In this document: positions 1 to 11,799 of the stretch, one piece after another
Layout: every line of letters begins with the position of its first letter
Position numbering within the stretch: position 1 is the first letter of the stretch
Assembly (NCBI RefSeq): GCF_020379485.1
Contig: NC_063452.1
Location: 12,007,065 to 12,071,064, forward strand
Source of the DNA: Brassica napus
Taxonomy: Eukaryota > Streptophyta > Magnoliopsida > Brassicales > Brassicaceae
Direction of reading: 5' to 3'
DNA: 64,000 nt
The notes under the pieces: model-generated
The model's database searches: none
Told to the model about the DNA's origin: nothing
The model's input: the letters and a program-made list of their open reading frames with translations, nothing else
Program-made: the position numbers and the translations under genes

Positions 1-1
1 T

Positions 2-1134
2 GGAGGGCAAAGGGCAACATCTTATGTTTACGTTCCAAACATCTTTAAGGAAATTGGACAACTTAGTGGAAAATACACAAAGCGAAGACTTACTGAGACA
101 GAGCACACTCATTTGCAAACATATTTGTTCACCAACTGTGAAGATGTTCTACAGTATGAGAAGTAAATATTTTTTCCTATTTCATTGTAAGAATATTCAG
201 TAACTTTTATTTCATACTAATAACATAATTTTTGTATAGTGTTTATATGGCACAGTTGCGTTTGACTTACAGACATGCCACATAAGAGGAGCTTGAACAA
301 CTCAGACATAACGGATTTGCTGGATGACTTCTTAATTATGTGAGTGTGTACATGTGAAAAAAAAGTTATATGTTTTGTGAAATAACTTATCACTAACATT
401 TTTTCATCATAGGTGACTGAAGGTTTGGCTATAAGTGAAGTGTTCGATGATTGGATATGCGAGTTTGTGTGGGGACCAAACTATGTGGTCAAATCATATC
501 CAAAATATTGTACTCGAGGATACGCATTCACAAGGAAATGTCATTCTATGAAAACTTATGATGCTAGTGTTTCATCTTCATCCGGTGACGATGTTTACTA
601 CGGCAACATTAAGGAAATTTTGGAAATTTAGTATCCTGGTATGGTTGGATTGAGGTGTAATGTATTCTGTTGTGATTGGTACGACAACACTCCAGGTCAA
701 GGAGTGAAAACTGATGTATTTGGTGTTACATTGATTCATTCGCGAAGGAAACTTCAATATTATGATCTTTTCACTCTTGCTTCACAAGCTGATCAGGTAT
801 GTCAATTTATTCATAATGGTTTAACAATATAGTTATCGTTTTCAAGTATTACTAATTACTTACAATATATTTACAGGTTTGTTACATCAGTTTCCCACGG
901 GTAACGTACAGAGACGATCCCTGTATCACTGTAACGTTAATCAAACCAAGAGGAAGAGTACATGGAAGTTGTGATAACGAACCATTACAACCAAGCTCTA
1001 CCAGCAAGGTGAGTCCATTTGAAAATTCAGAAAATTTTGAACTCCTTGTCGATTTATCTGAGTTTGGAGATGATGATGTTGTGCACTCGGAATCAGAGCC
1101 TGAGGTTGGAGAATTTGACGAAGATTCTGAGTAG
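2..1134 (+). pseudogene. TNP2-like CACTA transposase, C-terminal exons (broken)
   Basis: Four exons can be traced by comparison with the fuller copy at 57745-61437: 2-162, 240-339, 413-796 and 877-1134, with GT donors and AG acceptors at matching places. The first encodes the end of the DUF4218 region (ends NCEDVLQYE), and the third and fourth the DUF4216 region (RGYAFTRKCHS, then an acidic tail). An in-frame TAG at 629-631 interrupts exon 3 where the other copy has a glutamine codon. The second exon also diverges at its 3' end. Active CACTA transposases bind element ends and cut them; this one is a relic. The upstream catalytic part is outside the window. Confidence 0.85.
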
Positions 1135-2177
1135 ATTTGTATTTTTAGAGTTGTTTTTTATAAGTTATTGAAGTTATGTAAGTTATTGGAGTTGTTTTTT
1201 TATACATTATTAGACTTATATGAGTTATTGGAGGAGTTATGTGAGTTATTGGAGTTGTTATTTTTAATAATAAGTTATTGGAGTTATTCATAACATCTTT
1301 CATTAACTCTTATACATCTTTCATTAAAACCATCTGTTTATTATAAAAGTATTGTTTTGGAGCATTATATTGAGGTATGAAACCCTGTATAAATACTTTC
1401 GTCGGTATTCCGTCGGAAATTTCCAACGAAATTCCCACGAACAACGATGCATCGTCGGTATTCCGTCGAAAATTTCTGACCATTTTCCGACGAATTGTAG
1501 TTTTATAATTTCGTTTTTTCTTATATAATGTAAAAGTGGATACTAAAATACAAAATAACACATATTAGATGTGTAATATAATGTTCAGAGTGATTTAAGT
1601 TTATTCAATTATAAAAAACTCTAAATGTACGTATATATATCAACTTATTCAAAACATCTTTCATAACACTTATATATTTAAACAAAAAACATATTTCAAA
1701 ATCTAATCATATATATTTAATTTGTATAAGAAGAAGTTAAACCATTTTTTAAGTTATTCTTTTTAAAACAATCTGTTTTTATAAGAGTTTTGTATTAGAG
1801 CATTATATTGAAGTTTTGAAACCCTATACCCTCTTTCGTCGGAAAACCGTAGGAAGTTTCGTCGGTTTTCGGTCGGAAAATACCGACGCATATTCCGACG
1901 AATTATTATTATTTGCGACACGTTGCGCGTACACGTTTCTGCAATATTCTGACTAATTACCGACGAAACCTCTCCGACGGAGAATATTTCGTCGGAATTC
2001 GGTCAGATTATTTCATACCCCGTGAACATTTTTCGCGGAAATCATTTCGTTAACCGCGTAAAACTTAATATTCCGACGTATTTCCGATGAAATATAACCG
2101 ACCGGCCTCTCTCGTGGGAATTCGGTCGGATATATTTTAATAACATAACCCGACACTTCTTCTTCTTCCTTGCGCGG
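1135..2177 (+). repeat. CACTA internal spacer with CGTCGG/CCGACG repeats
   Basis: AT-rich DNA between the two element genes, with two clusters of short inverted and direct copies of TTCCGTCGGAA and CCGACGAA-like motifs at about 1395-1500 and 1815-2130. The same motif forms the subterminal block at 4676-5054. In CACTA elements such motifs are normally terminal binding sites for the element's DNA-binding protein; here they also lie just upstream of the second gene. No ORF of note lies in it. Confidence 0.8.

Positions 2178-2260
<83 letters not shown>
2178..2260 (+). repeat. (CT)n microsatellite
   Basis: About 83 bases of nearly pure CT repeat, followed by CTCTCCGGCGA-like repeats to about 2360. 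It sits where the 5' untranslated exon of the downstream Transposase_24-type gene would be. The second CACTA copy has a CT-rich but shorter version at about 62130-62230. Confidence 0.95.
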
Positions 2261-2262
<2 letters not shown>

Positions 2263-2978
2263 ATGCTGCTATCTCCTCCGGCGAACCTCTCTCACTCCGG
2301 CGAAGCCCTCTCCCTCCGGCGAGTCCCTCTCCCTCCGGCGAGTCTCTCTTCCTCCGGCGAATCTCTTTCTCAAATCTCTTTCCACAATCATGTAAGATCT
2401 AACCCTTTTCAATCTCAATTTTAATAGTTTTTCATGTTAGATTTAGAGGTTTTTATATATAATTGAACGTTTTTATATAGAATGGTTAGCATTAAATGGA
2501 TATAGGAATTTGCATGTTAGATTTTGTGGTTTATATGTAGATTTTAGGTTTTGAATGTTAGATTTGTAGATGTTAGGAATTTTATGTATATTTTGTAAAA
2601 TATATATATGTTAATTATATTTTAAAAACGTTTATATATATATATATACTGTTTATTATACTTATATTAATTATTAAAATTTAAAACTTTATAGAATTGG
2701 TGGTTTATATGGTATTTTTGGAAATTTAAATGTTACTATTTTTTATAAAACGTTTTAATAATTTAGTATATATGTTAATTATATTTTTAAAAATGTTTAT
2801 ATATATATATGTAATGTTTATTATACTTATATAAACTATTAAAATTTAAAAATTATAGAATTTGTGGTTTATATGGTATTTTGAAAATTTATATATTATT
2901 ATATTTTATAAAACGTTTTAATAATTTAATATATAATACTAAAAGCATTGATTAGACCACGTCGTTATTTTTTGGTAG

Positions 2979-4490
2979 GTCCGAGGATGGTGGTATTAGA
3001 CCACGTCGTTCTGCACCCCGAGGTCGGGGTCGGGCTAGTTCAGGTGGTCGGTCTAGTTCAGGTGGTCGGGCTAGTTCAGGTGGGGCTAGTTCGAGGAGTC
3101 ATTCCCAGACTTCAGGCTTGTCGCATGAGCAAAACTCAATCCTGTTTATTCCTCCTCCAGTCCCTCCTCCATTTGTTCCACCGGCTGATCCCGCTGCTCC
3201 ATATGAGCCTGGTACCATACCGGTTGAGCTCCTTGTTCTCCAACCTGGTCGAGACCATCTTCGAGTGCTCCATCCGTATCCACAAGGATACACAACTTGG
3301 TAAAGTTTTTTTTCTTAAAATTTTAGTTTAATTTCTTATTTTTTTAAAAAAATTATATCTAACAAAATCTTTGTTTTTTAAAGGTTCAACAAGTTGAAAA
3401 ATGGCATTTGCAGGTGCATCAACCAGATGATGTATTCCATGCTCCGCAAGGGATATCCGACCTACAGTGTGATGCCTAACGATGAACGCCATTTGTGGTT
3501 CCGTAACTTTGCGGTAATTTCTAAATTTTAATTTTTTTTTGAGTTTTAATTTTTAATAAATATTATCTAACTTTTTTTCCTTGGCAGCAACATTTCAATT
3601 GAGAGTCAGGCCTCACGGAAACTGTTCGTTTAGCTTTCCACGAAAAGGTGACAAAAACTTATACTAAGCAGATATATGAGTGGAAGAACCTATGGCTCGC
3701 CGGAAAGACACCAAAATTCATCAACCCAACGGTTTGGTTAGATTTGCAGAATCATTGGGTGGACCAGGACACTATAGACAAATCCAACAAAAACTCAGCC
3801 AACCGCAAGAGCGATCGTGGCAGGAAAGGCATTTATGTCCACAACCTCGGTGCTTGCAGTATATCTTCTAAGGAAAATGAACTTGTAAGTTCTATATATA
3901 TTTTTCAATTATTTTTTTATATATGTGTTGATTAATATTGTATTTAGGTTGAAGCAAATGCGGGTAATCCCGTTGATCATGAAAGAGGCGTACACTAACA
4001 AGAAGACGAGGGGAATTCAGAATCTCGTCATCAAAGATGTCATAGACTTTGTGCAAACCCAGAAAGAAGCATTACTTGCTTCTCAGCCTATCTCAGATGA
4101 CGATTCCTCTGCAGCATCCACGAACATGACCCGAGCTCGAATTTAAGAAATGGTGGAAGAGGTAATTTTTTTTTAATTATTGCATTACTATATTAACTTG
4201 ATTATTAATATATATATATATATATATTTTTTTTTTAAAAGGCGGTTCCAAAGAAGAAAGGTCGTTTGGTTGGTTTGGCTCGGCGTGCTTCTTCTTGTCC
4301 TTCCTCTTCACAAGCTCCGTTTGCTCCTCCTGATCCTATGATTATACAGCAGCTGCAGAACAATGATTATCGGATTGTGGCGCTGGAGACGCAGAGCACC
4401 ACAATTCTTTCTGAATTAGCACGTCAGAAGAAGACAAACAAAGAGATATTGGAGAAGATGAAGCGTTTGTTTCCTGCTGAATTTTCTTAG
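2979..4490 (+). pseudogene. Transposase_24-type second CACTA gene (broken)
   Basis: Exons inferred by alignment with 62966-64000: 2979-3300 (Gly/Arg/Ser-rich then Pro-rich N-terminus), about 3384-3511 (conserved INQMMYSMLR), about 3588-3882 (conserved NRKSDRG and HNLGACS, typical of plant Transposase_24, PF03004), 3949-4160, and 4242-4490 (coiled-coil-like C-terminus ending in FPAEFS). Lesions: a TGA replaces a tryptophan codon near 3600, a small deletion near 3985 shifts the frame, and a TAA at 4144 ends the next ORF. A likely 5' untranslated exon with the CT repeat lies upstream, separated by an AT-rich intron of about 580 bp. The product would be the second CACTA protein, thought to be DNA-binding; that role is inferred. 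Confidence 0.75.
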
Positions 4491-4675
4491 TTTCTTTTTC
4501 TATTCTTAAAACTTTTAACCGTTGTTTTAAATTATGTAAAAACTTTTAAATGTTGTTTTAAATTATGCAAAACTTTTTTCTATAAAATTTTATATAAATT
4601 CGGTTTTTTAGATTTTTATTTTAAAGCAAAATAAATTTTTATAAAATACAATTTATTAAAAAATAATAAATAAAA

Positions 4676-5068
4676 AAGGCCGACGGAAGATATATCATCG
4701 GAAATAGGACAAATTTCCGACGACTAAGTTTCGTCGGAAATTTCCGACGACAACGTTTCGTCGGAAATTTCCGAGAGATGTGTGTCGTCGGAAATACTTT
4801 TCCGATGACAAATGTGGTCGGACATATTTCCGATAAATTTCAGATGAACATTTTCCTGACGAAATGTGTTGTCGGATTTGCGTCGGAATATCAGGCGTCG
4901 GTGTCGCTCGGAATTTCGTCGGAATTTGCGACGAATCTCCGACGAACTTTTTTTTTCCGACGAATCCATTCCAACGATTAGTTTCCTCGGAATTTCGTCG
5001 GAATTCCCCTAAACCGACGAAAATACCGACGAATATAGCCGTTGGAAATCGCTTGTTTTCTTGTAGTG
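4676..5068. repeat. CACTA right subterminal repeats and terminal inverted repeat
   Basis: Dense array of CCGACGA and CGTCGGAAATTTCCGACG motifs in both orientations, forming many short palindromes, then the 14-bp terminus at 5055-5068. This is the typical organisation of a CACTA end where accessory proteins bind. Confidence 0.88.
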
Positions 5069-5341
5069 GGACACTTTGTTTGGTATCTTAAAAATCCATT
5101 ACTATTTAGAAACCTAGGTTTTTTTTAGGGGGCAAACCAAACTGATATAGTTTTTACCAATGTTCGGTCTCGGCGGGCGCTTAATCGGCAGATACTCGTT
5201 CAACGGTGAGGAGCCGACGCAATTTCATCATAATCAGTCAAAAAATCGGTTGATTTTAAAAAAAACTTGATTTTTTTTGGGTTTTTGACTATTTTTATGG
5301 AATTCCTTGTTTTTTTTTCTTTTTTTGGTCGTGGAAACGTA
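5069..5341. other. Spacer between transposons
   Basis: AT-rich DNA with homopolymer T runs and no coding potential that I can support. The last 10 bases (TGGAAACGTA, 5332-5341) are the left target-site duplication of the next element. Confidence 0.6.
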
Positions 5342-6459
5342 GGGAAAATGGCCTATTCTCCTTTAAACTAATTGTTTCCGACTTTTTCATATACGAATTT
5401 ATAAGCCATGTTAAAAACTACATGAACTGCGGGAAAATTGCTTATTCTCCTATAGAATAGTTGTTTCTGTTTTTTTCACACATAAACTTTTAAGTCATGC
5501 CAAAAACCGGGAAAATGGCATATTCTCCTTTAAACTAATTGTTCCCGGCTTTTTCATATATGAACTTTTAAGCCATGTTAAAAACTACATGAACTGCGGG
5601 AAAATTGCTTATTCCCCTATAAACTGGTTGTTTCTGGTTTTTTCACACATAAACTTTTAAGCCATGCCAAAAACCATATGAACAATTCTATTTTTTTTTT
5701 TGAATTACATACACAAACTATTGATTTTAAACTAATTCCCCTAAAACCGTAAACGGTGTTATTTAAACGTTAACTTGATTTATGACAGGTTGAATTTGGG
5801 TTGATAAAAAAAATAGTACTCCATTTTATTCTTTTTCTTTTTTTAGTCAACTGCTCTTTTTCTTCACAAATCGTTTCACTCTTTATCATCAATTGAGGAT
5901 AAAATTTATTATTCTGCAGAAGAATAAAACTGCAGAATAATAAAACGTTTTACATGACGCATAAAGAAAGAAGAGCAGCAACTACTAGCTTATAAATCTC
6001 CATGTATTGCCACAAGGAACTATAAAATCGGTGCAGTGTTCCAATTGATGATGAAGATATGAAAAAATGAGCAATTGACAAAAAAAGAAGAGCAGCAACT
6101 ACTAGCTTACAAATCTCCATGTATTGCCATAAAAAAACTATAAAATCGGTGCAGTGTCTCCGATTGATGATGAAGGATAAAACTATTTATGAAAAAATGA
6201 GCAATTGGCAAAAAAAAAAGAATAAAACGATGTAGTATTTTTTTTATCAAGTCAAACTAAACCGGCTCTACATCTGTCATAAACCAAGTTAACGTTTAAA
6301 TAACATGTTTACGGTTTTAAGGAAATTAATTTAAAATCGATAATTTAAGTATGTAATTAAAAGAATAAAGTTGTTTATGTGGTTTTTGGCATGATTTAAA
6401 AGTTCGTGTGTGAAAAAAGTCAGGAACAACTAGTTCATAGGAGAGCAAACCATTTTCCC
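5342..6459. mobile_element. Non-autonomous foldback element, Mutator-like, 10-bp TSD
   Basis: Begins GGGAAAATGG and ends CCATTTTCCC, flanked on both sides by the direct repeat TGGAAACGTA (5332-5341 and 6460-6469). Long inverted arms: about 5342-5825 on the left and about 6230-6459 on the right, clear by reading one against the reverse complement of the other. The left arm is longer because it contains a tandem duplication of about 170 bp (starting near 5342 and 5511). The core holds another tandem pair around GAGCAGCAACTACTAGC (5973 and 6091). No ORF. Long inverted arms plus a 9-11-bp duplication fit Mutator-like or foldback elements. Confidence 0.85.
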
Positions 6460-6469
6460 TGGAAACGTA

Positions 6470-8189
6470 TGGGTTCCTTAAGCAATCTATAGTATTAAAA
6501 TACTCTAGGATCCAATATTCCAATGAAAACATTCCTTTTCCCTCTAATATATATAAATGTGTCGATATTGTAAACTGACGCTAAAATTTGAACCCCGCGC
6601 GAGGATATAGGGCGTGTCATTGTTGATGTCTGGACCACATCTCAGTTGGATAATTGGTTAGCAAATAGTCAAATACACAATTCGTCCTATGATGTCGGTG
6701 CACATGTGGAAGGAGCCACTGAGTACTGCCTACTGGTAGGGTTCGAATACAAGCTTCAGCTTTAGCTATGAAACAAATATTACATATTATTGTTTACTTA
6801 AAACCTTAATTTAAACTTATAATTATGATTATAGATTCACCCTAATTCAATCACGGACAGTATCACCAATTCTATCAATCCCATATCTATTTTTCGGTGA
6901 ACTAATAAATTCAAAGCTGAATTATTTGTTTAGCATATCCAACGGATAATAAATCTGAAGATGTTTCTTTTTGTAATTTGTAAATTTGAAGAGGTTAGCG
7001 AAGCATTCAAAAAAAAATAATTCTGAATCGATAAAACAAACCAATATTCTTGACATTACTTAAACTAGGGTTGCCCGTCCGTTGTCCGCCCTACGGTGAG
7101 TTTACACTAAAACTATTTTATGTTTAAGTTTATTATATTTTAATTTTATAAAATATTTAAAATTTACTTTATATTTAAAATAATAAATATTATCCGTTTT
7201 TATTCTAAAATTATATTTTAAACTTTGTTAAATTTTGTTGGTTTGACGTGAAAAACCACTAAAAATTGTTTTGTTAAAGAACACAAAATTATTAAATCAG
7301 AAAATTAAAGAAAATGTAATGATTTATATTTCTATTTGATTTCTGTTTCAATTTGATATATTTGAAAAAAAATTAAAGTAAGAATAACTAATATTTTCTT
7401 ATTTCTAAGAGTATCAAATTTTAATATTATTACAATAACTAATTTCTCACGATAATAAATTAATACACCCACCTCCAAACTAAATCAATTGAAAATCAAA
7501 TGTAATGTGATAAAATTATAAAAATTTATAATTTAAAGAAATATATAAATAGTTTCAATATTGTCTTAGTATATATTATGTAACAACAAATGATGTTTTA
7601 TAATATATATTTTTTTCATTTTATATTAGATTTTTGATTTATAATAAAATTTTCTTTAATTTTTAGTGTTTCACTAATTATTTTTGTAAATTATTTTAAG
7701 CATTTGTTGAACTTTTTTTATAAAAAAAATTGTTGAAAATTTTGCTTATACTATTTGAAAATATATTATAGATTAATAGTGTTATAAATTAATAAAGTAT
7801 TATATTTCTAACATAATTTTACTTGAGTTTTATACCCTATCTTATTAAATAATTTACTTTGATTGAATCAAACATAATTTAACCAAAATAAATTAAATGT
7901 AGTGTAACCATTAATAATCTGAAAATAAGATGAACCAGACTGCGTATAAATGTTTTCTGAAAATTGTTTTTTCTTAAAGAAATAACTAAATCCTTTAGTC
8001 TTTCTAGTGTTGGCTTTATTGAATGAAAGTATATAATTTCTATCTAATCAAATATCTCATTCTTAGTTTCCACATAGTAGCAACGATAACATCGTATGTC
8101 ATCGCCACCATCTCTGTCAACATCCGCCTTGCAATCCTCCAAACCCAACGTTGTGGCCTATTCCTTGGCCCAGTCCTATAATTTATAAC
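6470..8189. other. AT-rich intergenic DNA
   Basis: No gene recognised. Around 7065-7100 the sequence CTAGGGTTGCCCGTCCG read on the minus strand ends in CCCTAG followed by T, which resembles a Helitron 3' terminus, but no matching 5' end was established. The stretch 6590-6760 is less AT-rich and contains a box-B-like GGTTCGAAT without a convincing box A. Confidence 0.5.
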
Positions 8190-8902
8190 CTAAGTGCACA
8201 TCCTCTGTTCCAGCTAAGAGACATGTCTTTCCAGATACATAGATATAAGAGCCACCTGAAAAGTCCAAGTTGACATTTTCTTTCTTGTATGAGATCGTCT
8301 AAGTCATTATTGGCTACAGATGTTCGGAAATAATTCACTATCTTTTAACTTATATACGCTACCAAAATAGTGTCAGATGCTTAAAAATAAGTGCTAATGT
8401 GGCAATTACCTGTTATTGCAAATTTCTCCACCGCATCATGTATTTGATTCTGAATATCTTCGAAAGGCCAGATTCTAAGCGTTAGGGATGAAAAGTAAGA
8501 GGTTATTAATTTAAAAGAAACATATGTAATGACGACATAAACATCAAACTTTAGGAAATAATAATGTGATTCCAACTACAGTGACTCCATGTAACTTTTA
8601 AAGAAAAATATCTTACCACACCAAAGAATCGTTGAGGAACCCCTAGCCTCTGAGATGAGGGTAACATTTATTTCTTCTCCCATGTTGTCTATGTCCCCTC
8701 TGGCAAAAAAAAAAGAACTATTTACTAAGTTCATATGTATAAAAATGACTCTATACCAAATGTCTATTTGATACAGAAATTGTTGCAGTATGTTTTAGTG
8801 ATGGTGTAATGTACAAAAAGAAACAATACCTTTGGTGAGAGAATCAATAACTCCATTGAACTCTAAATACTTCCTGAAAGCTTCTTTCTTTGCTTCTTTC
8901 TC
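8190..8902 (-). pseudogene. Captured gene fragments, one MYCBP-like exon
   Basis: Minus-strand exon-like pieces with plausible splice sites. The exon 8902-8830 encodes 24 residues containing KEAFRKYLEFNGVIDSLTK, strongly resembling the N-terminal helix of c-Myc-binding-protein (MYCBP/AMY-1) homologues. The AG acceptor lies before 8902 and the GT donor after 8830. Two further exon-like pieces, about 8700-8618 (contains MGEEINVTLISEA) and about 8482-8410 (contains WPFEDIQNQIHDAVEKF), and a possible piece at about 8270-8195 are not recognised. No continuous gene can be built. Captured fragments carried by a transposon are the likeliest explanation. Confidence 0.5.
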
Positions 8903-9021
8903 CTAAGTCATGTAGAAACAAAAAAAAAGTCTATCAAAAACTAAAAGAAACAGAGCTTTAAGGTTAAATCATCCTCTTCTTCGATCTCTTTTGAAAAGTG
9001 TTTACCTTTTCGTTTCCAACG

Positions 9022-9238
9022 ATGTCAGGTTACTGTTACAGTTGTGGAAATCAACAGCCACCTCCTCAGCTACCTTACTCCTCCGACGGAAACAATCCAC
9101 CGTACGGTCATCAACCCTTACGCTGTGCCCTACGACGCACCAAAGCCGCCATCCTCATCCACACCACCGTCTGCTCCATCCTACGGCGCACTGGCTCATT
9201 CTTCTCTTAAGAAAACAAATCGTCGGTTTGCATGCTAA
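9022..9238 (+). pseudogene. 5' fragment of a CML49/50-like EF-hand gene
   Basis: From the ATG at 9022 the reading starts MSGYCYS and continues through a Pro/Tyr/Gly-rich stretch (PPPQLPYSSDGNNPPYG). The frame then shifts, and the next frame carries on with NPYAVPYDAPKPPSSS and PSAPSYG. This order matches the N-terminal low-complexity exon of the plant calcium-binding EF-hand proteins related to PDCD6 (At5g04170/At3g10300 type). The EF-hand part is missing. It lies head to head with the minus-strand fragments at 8190-8902. The identification is from recognition of the low-complexity pattern, so moderate only. Confidence 0.5.
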
Positions 9239-10366
9239 AATCAGCGAAGACGTCAAGGTTGAAAGGTCGAAGAAAGATAACAATGAAACCCTTAATCTAC
9301 TAAAACAATACCTTTGGTAATTGCAGTATGTTTTCAGTTGGGTTTCATCGCCATGGCTTAAGTTTATTGAGAGGAGGTTTTCGAGTTTAGATTTGTAGTA
9401 AGCTAACAAGAAAGATTTAGAAAGATTGAAGAGAGGGAGGTGAAAGGAAATGATTAACTGCATATGAGGATGGGTAACAGAGATGGAAGAAGATGAAACT
9501 GAGAAAACGATTGAATGGAATGAGTTAGTAGACCGATGTTTTAGAATATTAGAGTTTGTTAAGTGTTTTTCACCTAGGCCGTATATGAGGCGCAAAAAAT
9601 TGATTTCCGGAGATCCAAGATCCTAAAAGCACGAGACCCGATTTCTTTTAAGAATTGGCTAAGCATAGATGACGTGGCAGAAAGAATTTTTCTTATTGGT
9701 TGATTTAATTGGCTGACGTGAACACACTCTACTTTAAGCATATTCCCCTTCTTGTTTGATCATTGCAAAATGAGCAATACTAGAAAGTGACAAACCATAG
9801 TTTATCCGAAAATATCATTAATAATCTACTATTATACTATGCGAAGTTCGCAGCATCTTCGTCTCCTTTGGTCGCGTAAGTGTTTTAATGGCTCCATAGG
9901 CGAGCTAACAAAATTGATTATTTGGAAGCCCAACAAGTATTTTTTTTCTCCATCTTAAAAGGCCCAATGAATTCTTTTTGGACACTTCGTTTTTCTCTGC
10001 ACCTCCCACAGTGGAAAATAATAATGTGGAACAGGACATAAATGTTGAGATGACAATAAAAAATGTTGAGATGATTAATAGGGTACATGTGACATGCGCA
10101 GCAGATATCTGGAACTTGAATGATATTCGAGATCTGCTATGTTCTATACGGATAATTGGTTTTTCGATTTGTGTTTTAGATATCCGCAAAATACGTATTC
10201 GATCCGATTATTACTTTTTAAGAAATAAAAAAATTAAAAAAGAAAAAGTTGATTTAAAAAATAAATACGATTGAGGATGTCTGATGAGACGCATAAAAGT
10301 TTTTTTTTGGGAGGGGGGGTTGGATTTTTTTTATTTTCCATAAGGTGAATTTGTTACGATTCTCGG
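9239..10366. other. Spacer, no gene recognised
   Basis: Only short shadow ORFs. At 9825 the sequence A then TCTACTATTATACTATGCG, followed by the small palindrome GCGAAGTTCGC, resembles a Helitron 5' terminus, but no 3' partner was found. Around 10120-10230 a remnant rich in GGATAT/CCGCAAAAT motifs resembles the region at 42208-42375. Confidence 0.45.
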
Positions 10367-10567
10367 TAGGGATGGCAATCAAGGACCTGGACCACGGGCC
10401 TGGCCCGTAAAGGCTTGCTGCGGGGCGAGATTGGGCCTCCATTTGGTAAGCCCGTAAATTTGCGGGCCTCGCGGGACGGGTTCAAAGCGGGATGGGTCGA
10501 AAGCGGGACGGGTCGAAAGCGGGATGGGCTTAACCTGCGGGATTTTGAAGACCCGCAACCCTAAAAC

Positions 10568-10638
<71 letters not shown>

Positions 10639-11482
10639 GATTCGACGTTATGTAGCTCCGGTGATTGTGGTTTCAGGGTCGATGATGCTTCTGGTCTCCC
10701 AAGCGCCTTCAATCTGCACTGGTGGAGCTTCTTCGAGTCATCATAAGAAGTTTGAAAACTCACTTTCCACCGAAGAAGAAGATCTAGTTCCCGCCATGGG
10801 TTCGTCATAGTTTTGCCTATATGTATTTGTTCACATTATCATACATTTTGGAGTTTTAGGTTTCAATATATCTTTAACTAACTTCTATTATTCTTATTTG
10901 CAGAAGATGAAGTTGATGGTGAAGAAAGAAATTTCTATCTTTTTGTCGCTTGTTGGTGATAAAGATGAAGAACAAGAAGTGTGATTGGTGTTTTCTTTTT
11001 ATTTATTTTTGGGATTAGCATCCTTGATTTGGTGTTGGTTTTATTTAATTTTGGATTCAGAAAACTAAAGCATTTGTTATGAACTTATGATTTATAATAT
11101 TTGGATTCAACAACTAAAGTATTGTTTATTTTAAAAATGCTTGGAGCCTAACAAAAGTAAATAAACTAGTGTTTTGATCCAACTAAAATCTTCAACTAAC
11201 AAGGGTTTTACCATATCCAGTTCAATCCTCGACTAAACTCACTTACTGATGCGTTATGAAACTGATAAAGCGTCCTGAATCATGTCTTGAAGCGTTCAGG
11301 AACCATATGTTCATTTGTAATTCTATGTCTCGCGGGTCGATCCGCAAAGACCTACATGTTTTGCGGTACGGGTTTGGTCAGCCATTTTGAGGACCGCAGC
11401 CCGCGCGGGCCTGATCCGCCGTGACCCGCTCGAAGACGAGCCCGCTGCGATACGGGACGTATCAACCTGTTTGACATTCCTA
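10367..11482. mobile_element. Non-autonomous hAT-like element
   Basis: Terminal inverted repeats TAGGGATGGCAA (10367) and, on the opposite strand, TAGGAATGTCAA (ends 11482). Flanking 8-bp direct repeats ATTCTCGG (10359-10366) and ATTCTGAG (11483-11490) agree at six of eight positions. Both subterminal regions are rich in GCGGG/CCCGC motifs, as in plant hAT families. The interior has a (GA)n tract and non-repetitive DNA (10640-10990) that could be captured host sequence, but no transposase. The 8-bp duplication and TIR type support hAT. Confidence 0.75.
10571..10634 (+). repeat. (GA)n microsatellite
   Basis: 64 bases of uninterrupted GA repeat inside the hAT-like element. Confidence 0.95.
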
Positions 11483-11799
11483 ATTCTGAGACACGGTTGA
11501 GGAGCCGATGTTTGATGAGATGCCGCTGAGCTGCGGAGAAATATCACAATTTTATTGTCTTAAGTCGCACTTTTGCTGAATCTTATCATCAACTTACAAA
11601 TCATAAAGGAAATGTATTACACGCTTCAGTCTTATGTAAATAATTATGAATTTACTTGGATGTCAATTTAAAAAAAAACATAAAGAAAGATGAAAAAACT
11701 TGGAATGATTCTAGCGGTAAAGGGCAGAGTGAATGAGGTAAGGTCTTGGAGATGATTCCCTAGTCTAAGTCCTTGTACTAGATGGGAGATAAAATACAA

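Larger units (their letters stand above)
1..5068 (+). mobile_element. CACTA (En/Spm) transposon, right-hand part
   Basis: The element enters from outside the window and ends at 5055-5068 with GTTTTCTTGTAGTG, the exact reverse complement of the CACTACAAGAAAAC that opens the second element at 57266. Order on the plus strand: 3' exons of a TNP2-like transposase (2-1134), a spacer with CCGACGA-type repeats (1390-2130), a Transposase_24 gene remnant (2979-4490) and a subterminal repeat block (4676-5054). Both genes carry stops, so this copy cannot encode its own transposition proteins. The 3-bp target duplication would start at 5069 (gga), but the other end is not visible. The termini are seen directly; family assignment rests on termini plus gene content. 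Confidence 0.88.

Noticed and set aside
2013..2264. Arg-Glu repeat ORF on the minus strand
   Set aside because: Translation of the (CT)n microsatellite.
6590..6760. Possible SINE or tRNA relic
   Set aside because: Box B-like GGTTCGAAT is present, but no convincing box A at the right distance and no target duplication.
9155..9595. 146-aa minus-strand ORF
   Set aside because: Low similarity to anything known, antisense to the CML-like fragment in part, no splice or promoter support.
7065..9850. Single Helitron spanning the captured fragments
   Set aside because: The 3'-like end at 7065 is on the minus strand and the 5'-like end at 9825 on the plus strand, so they cannot be the two ends of one element.
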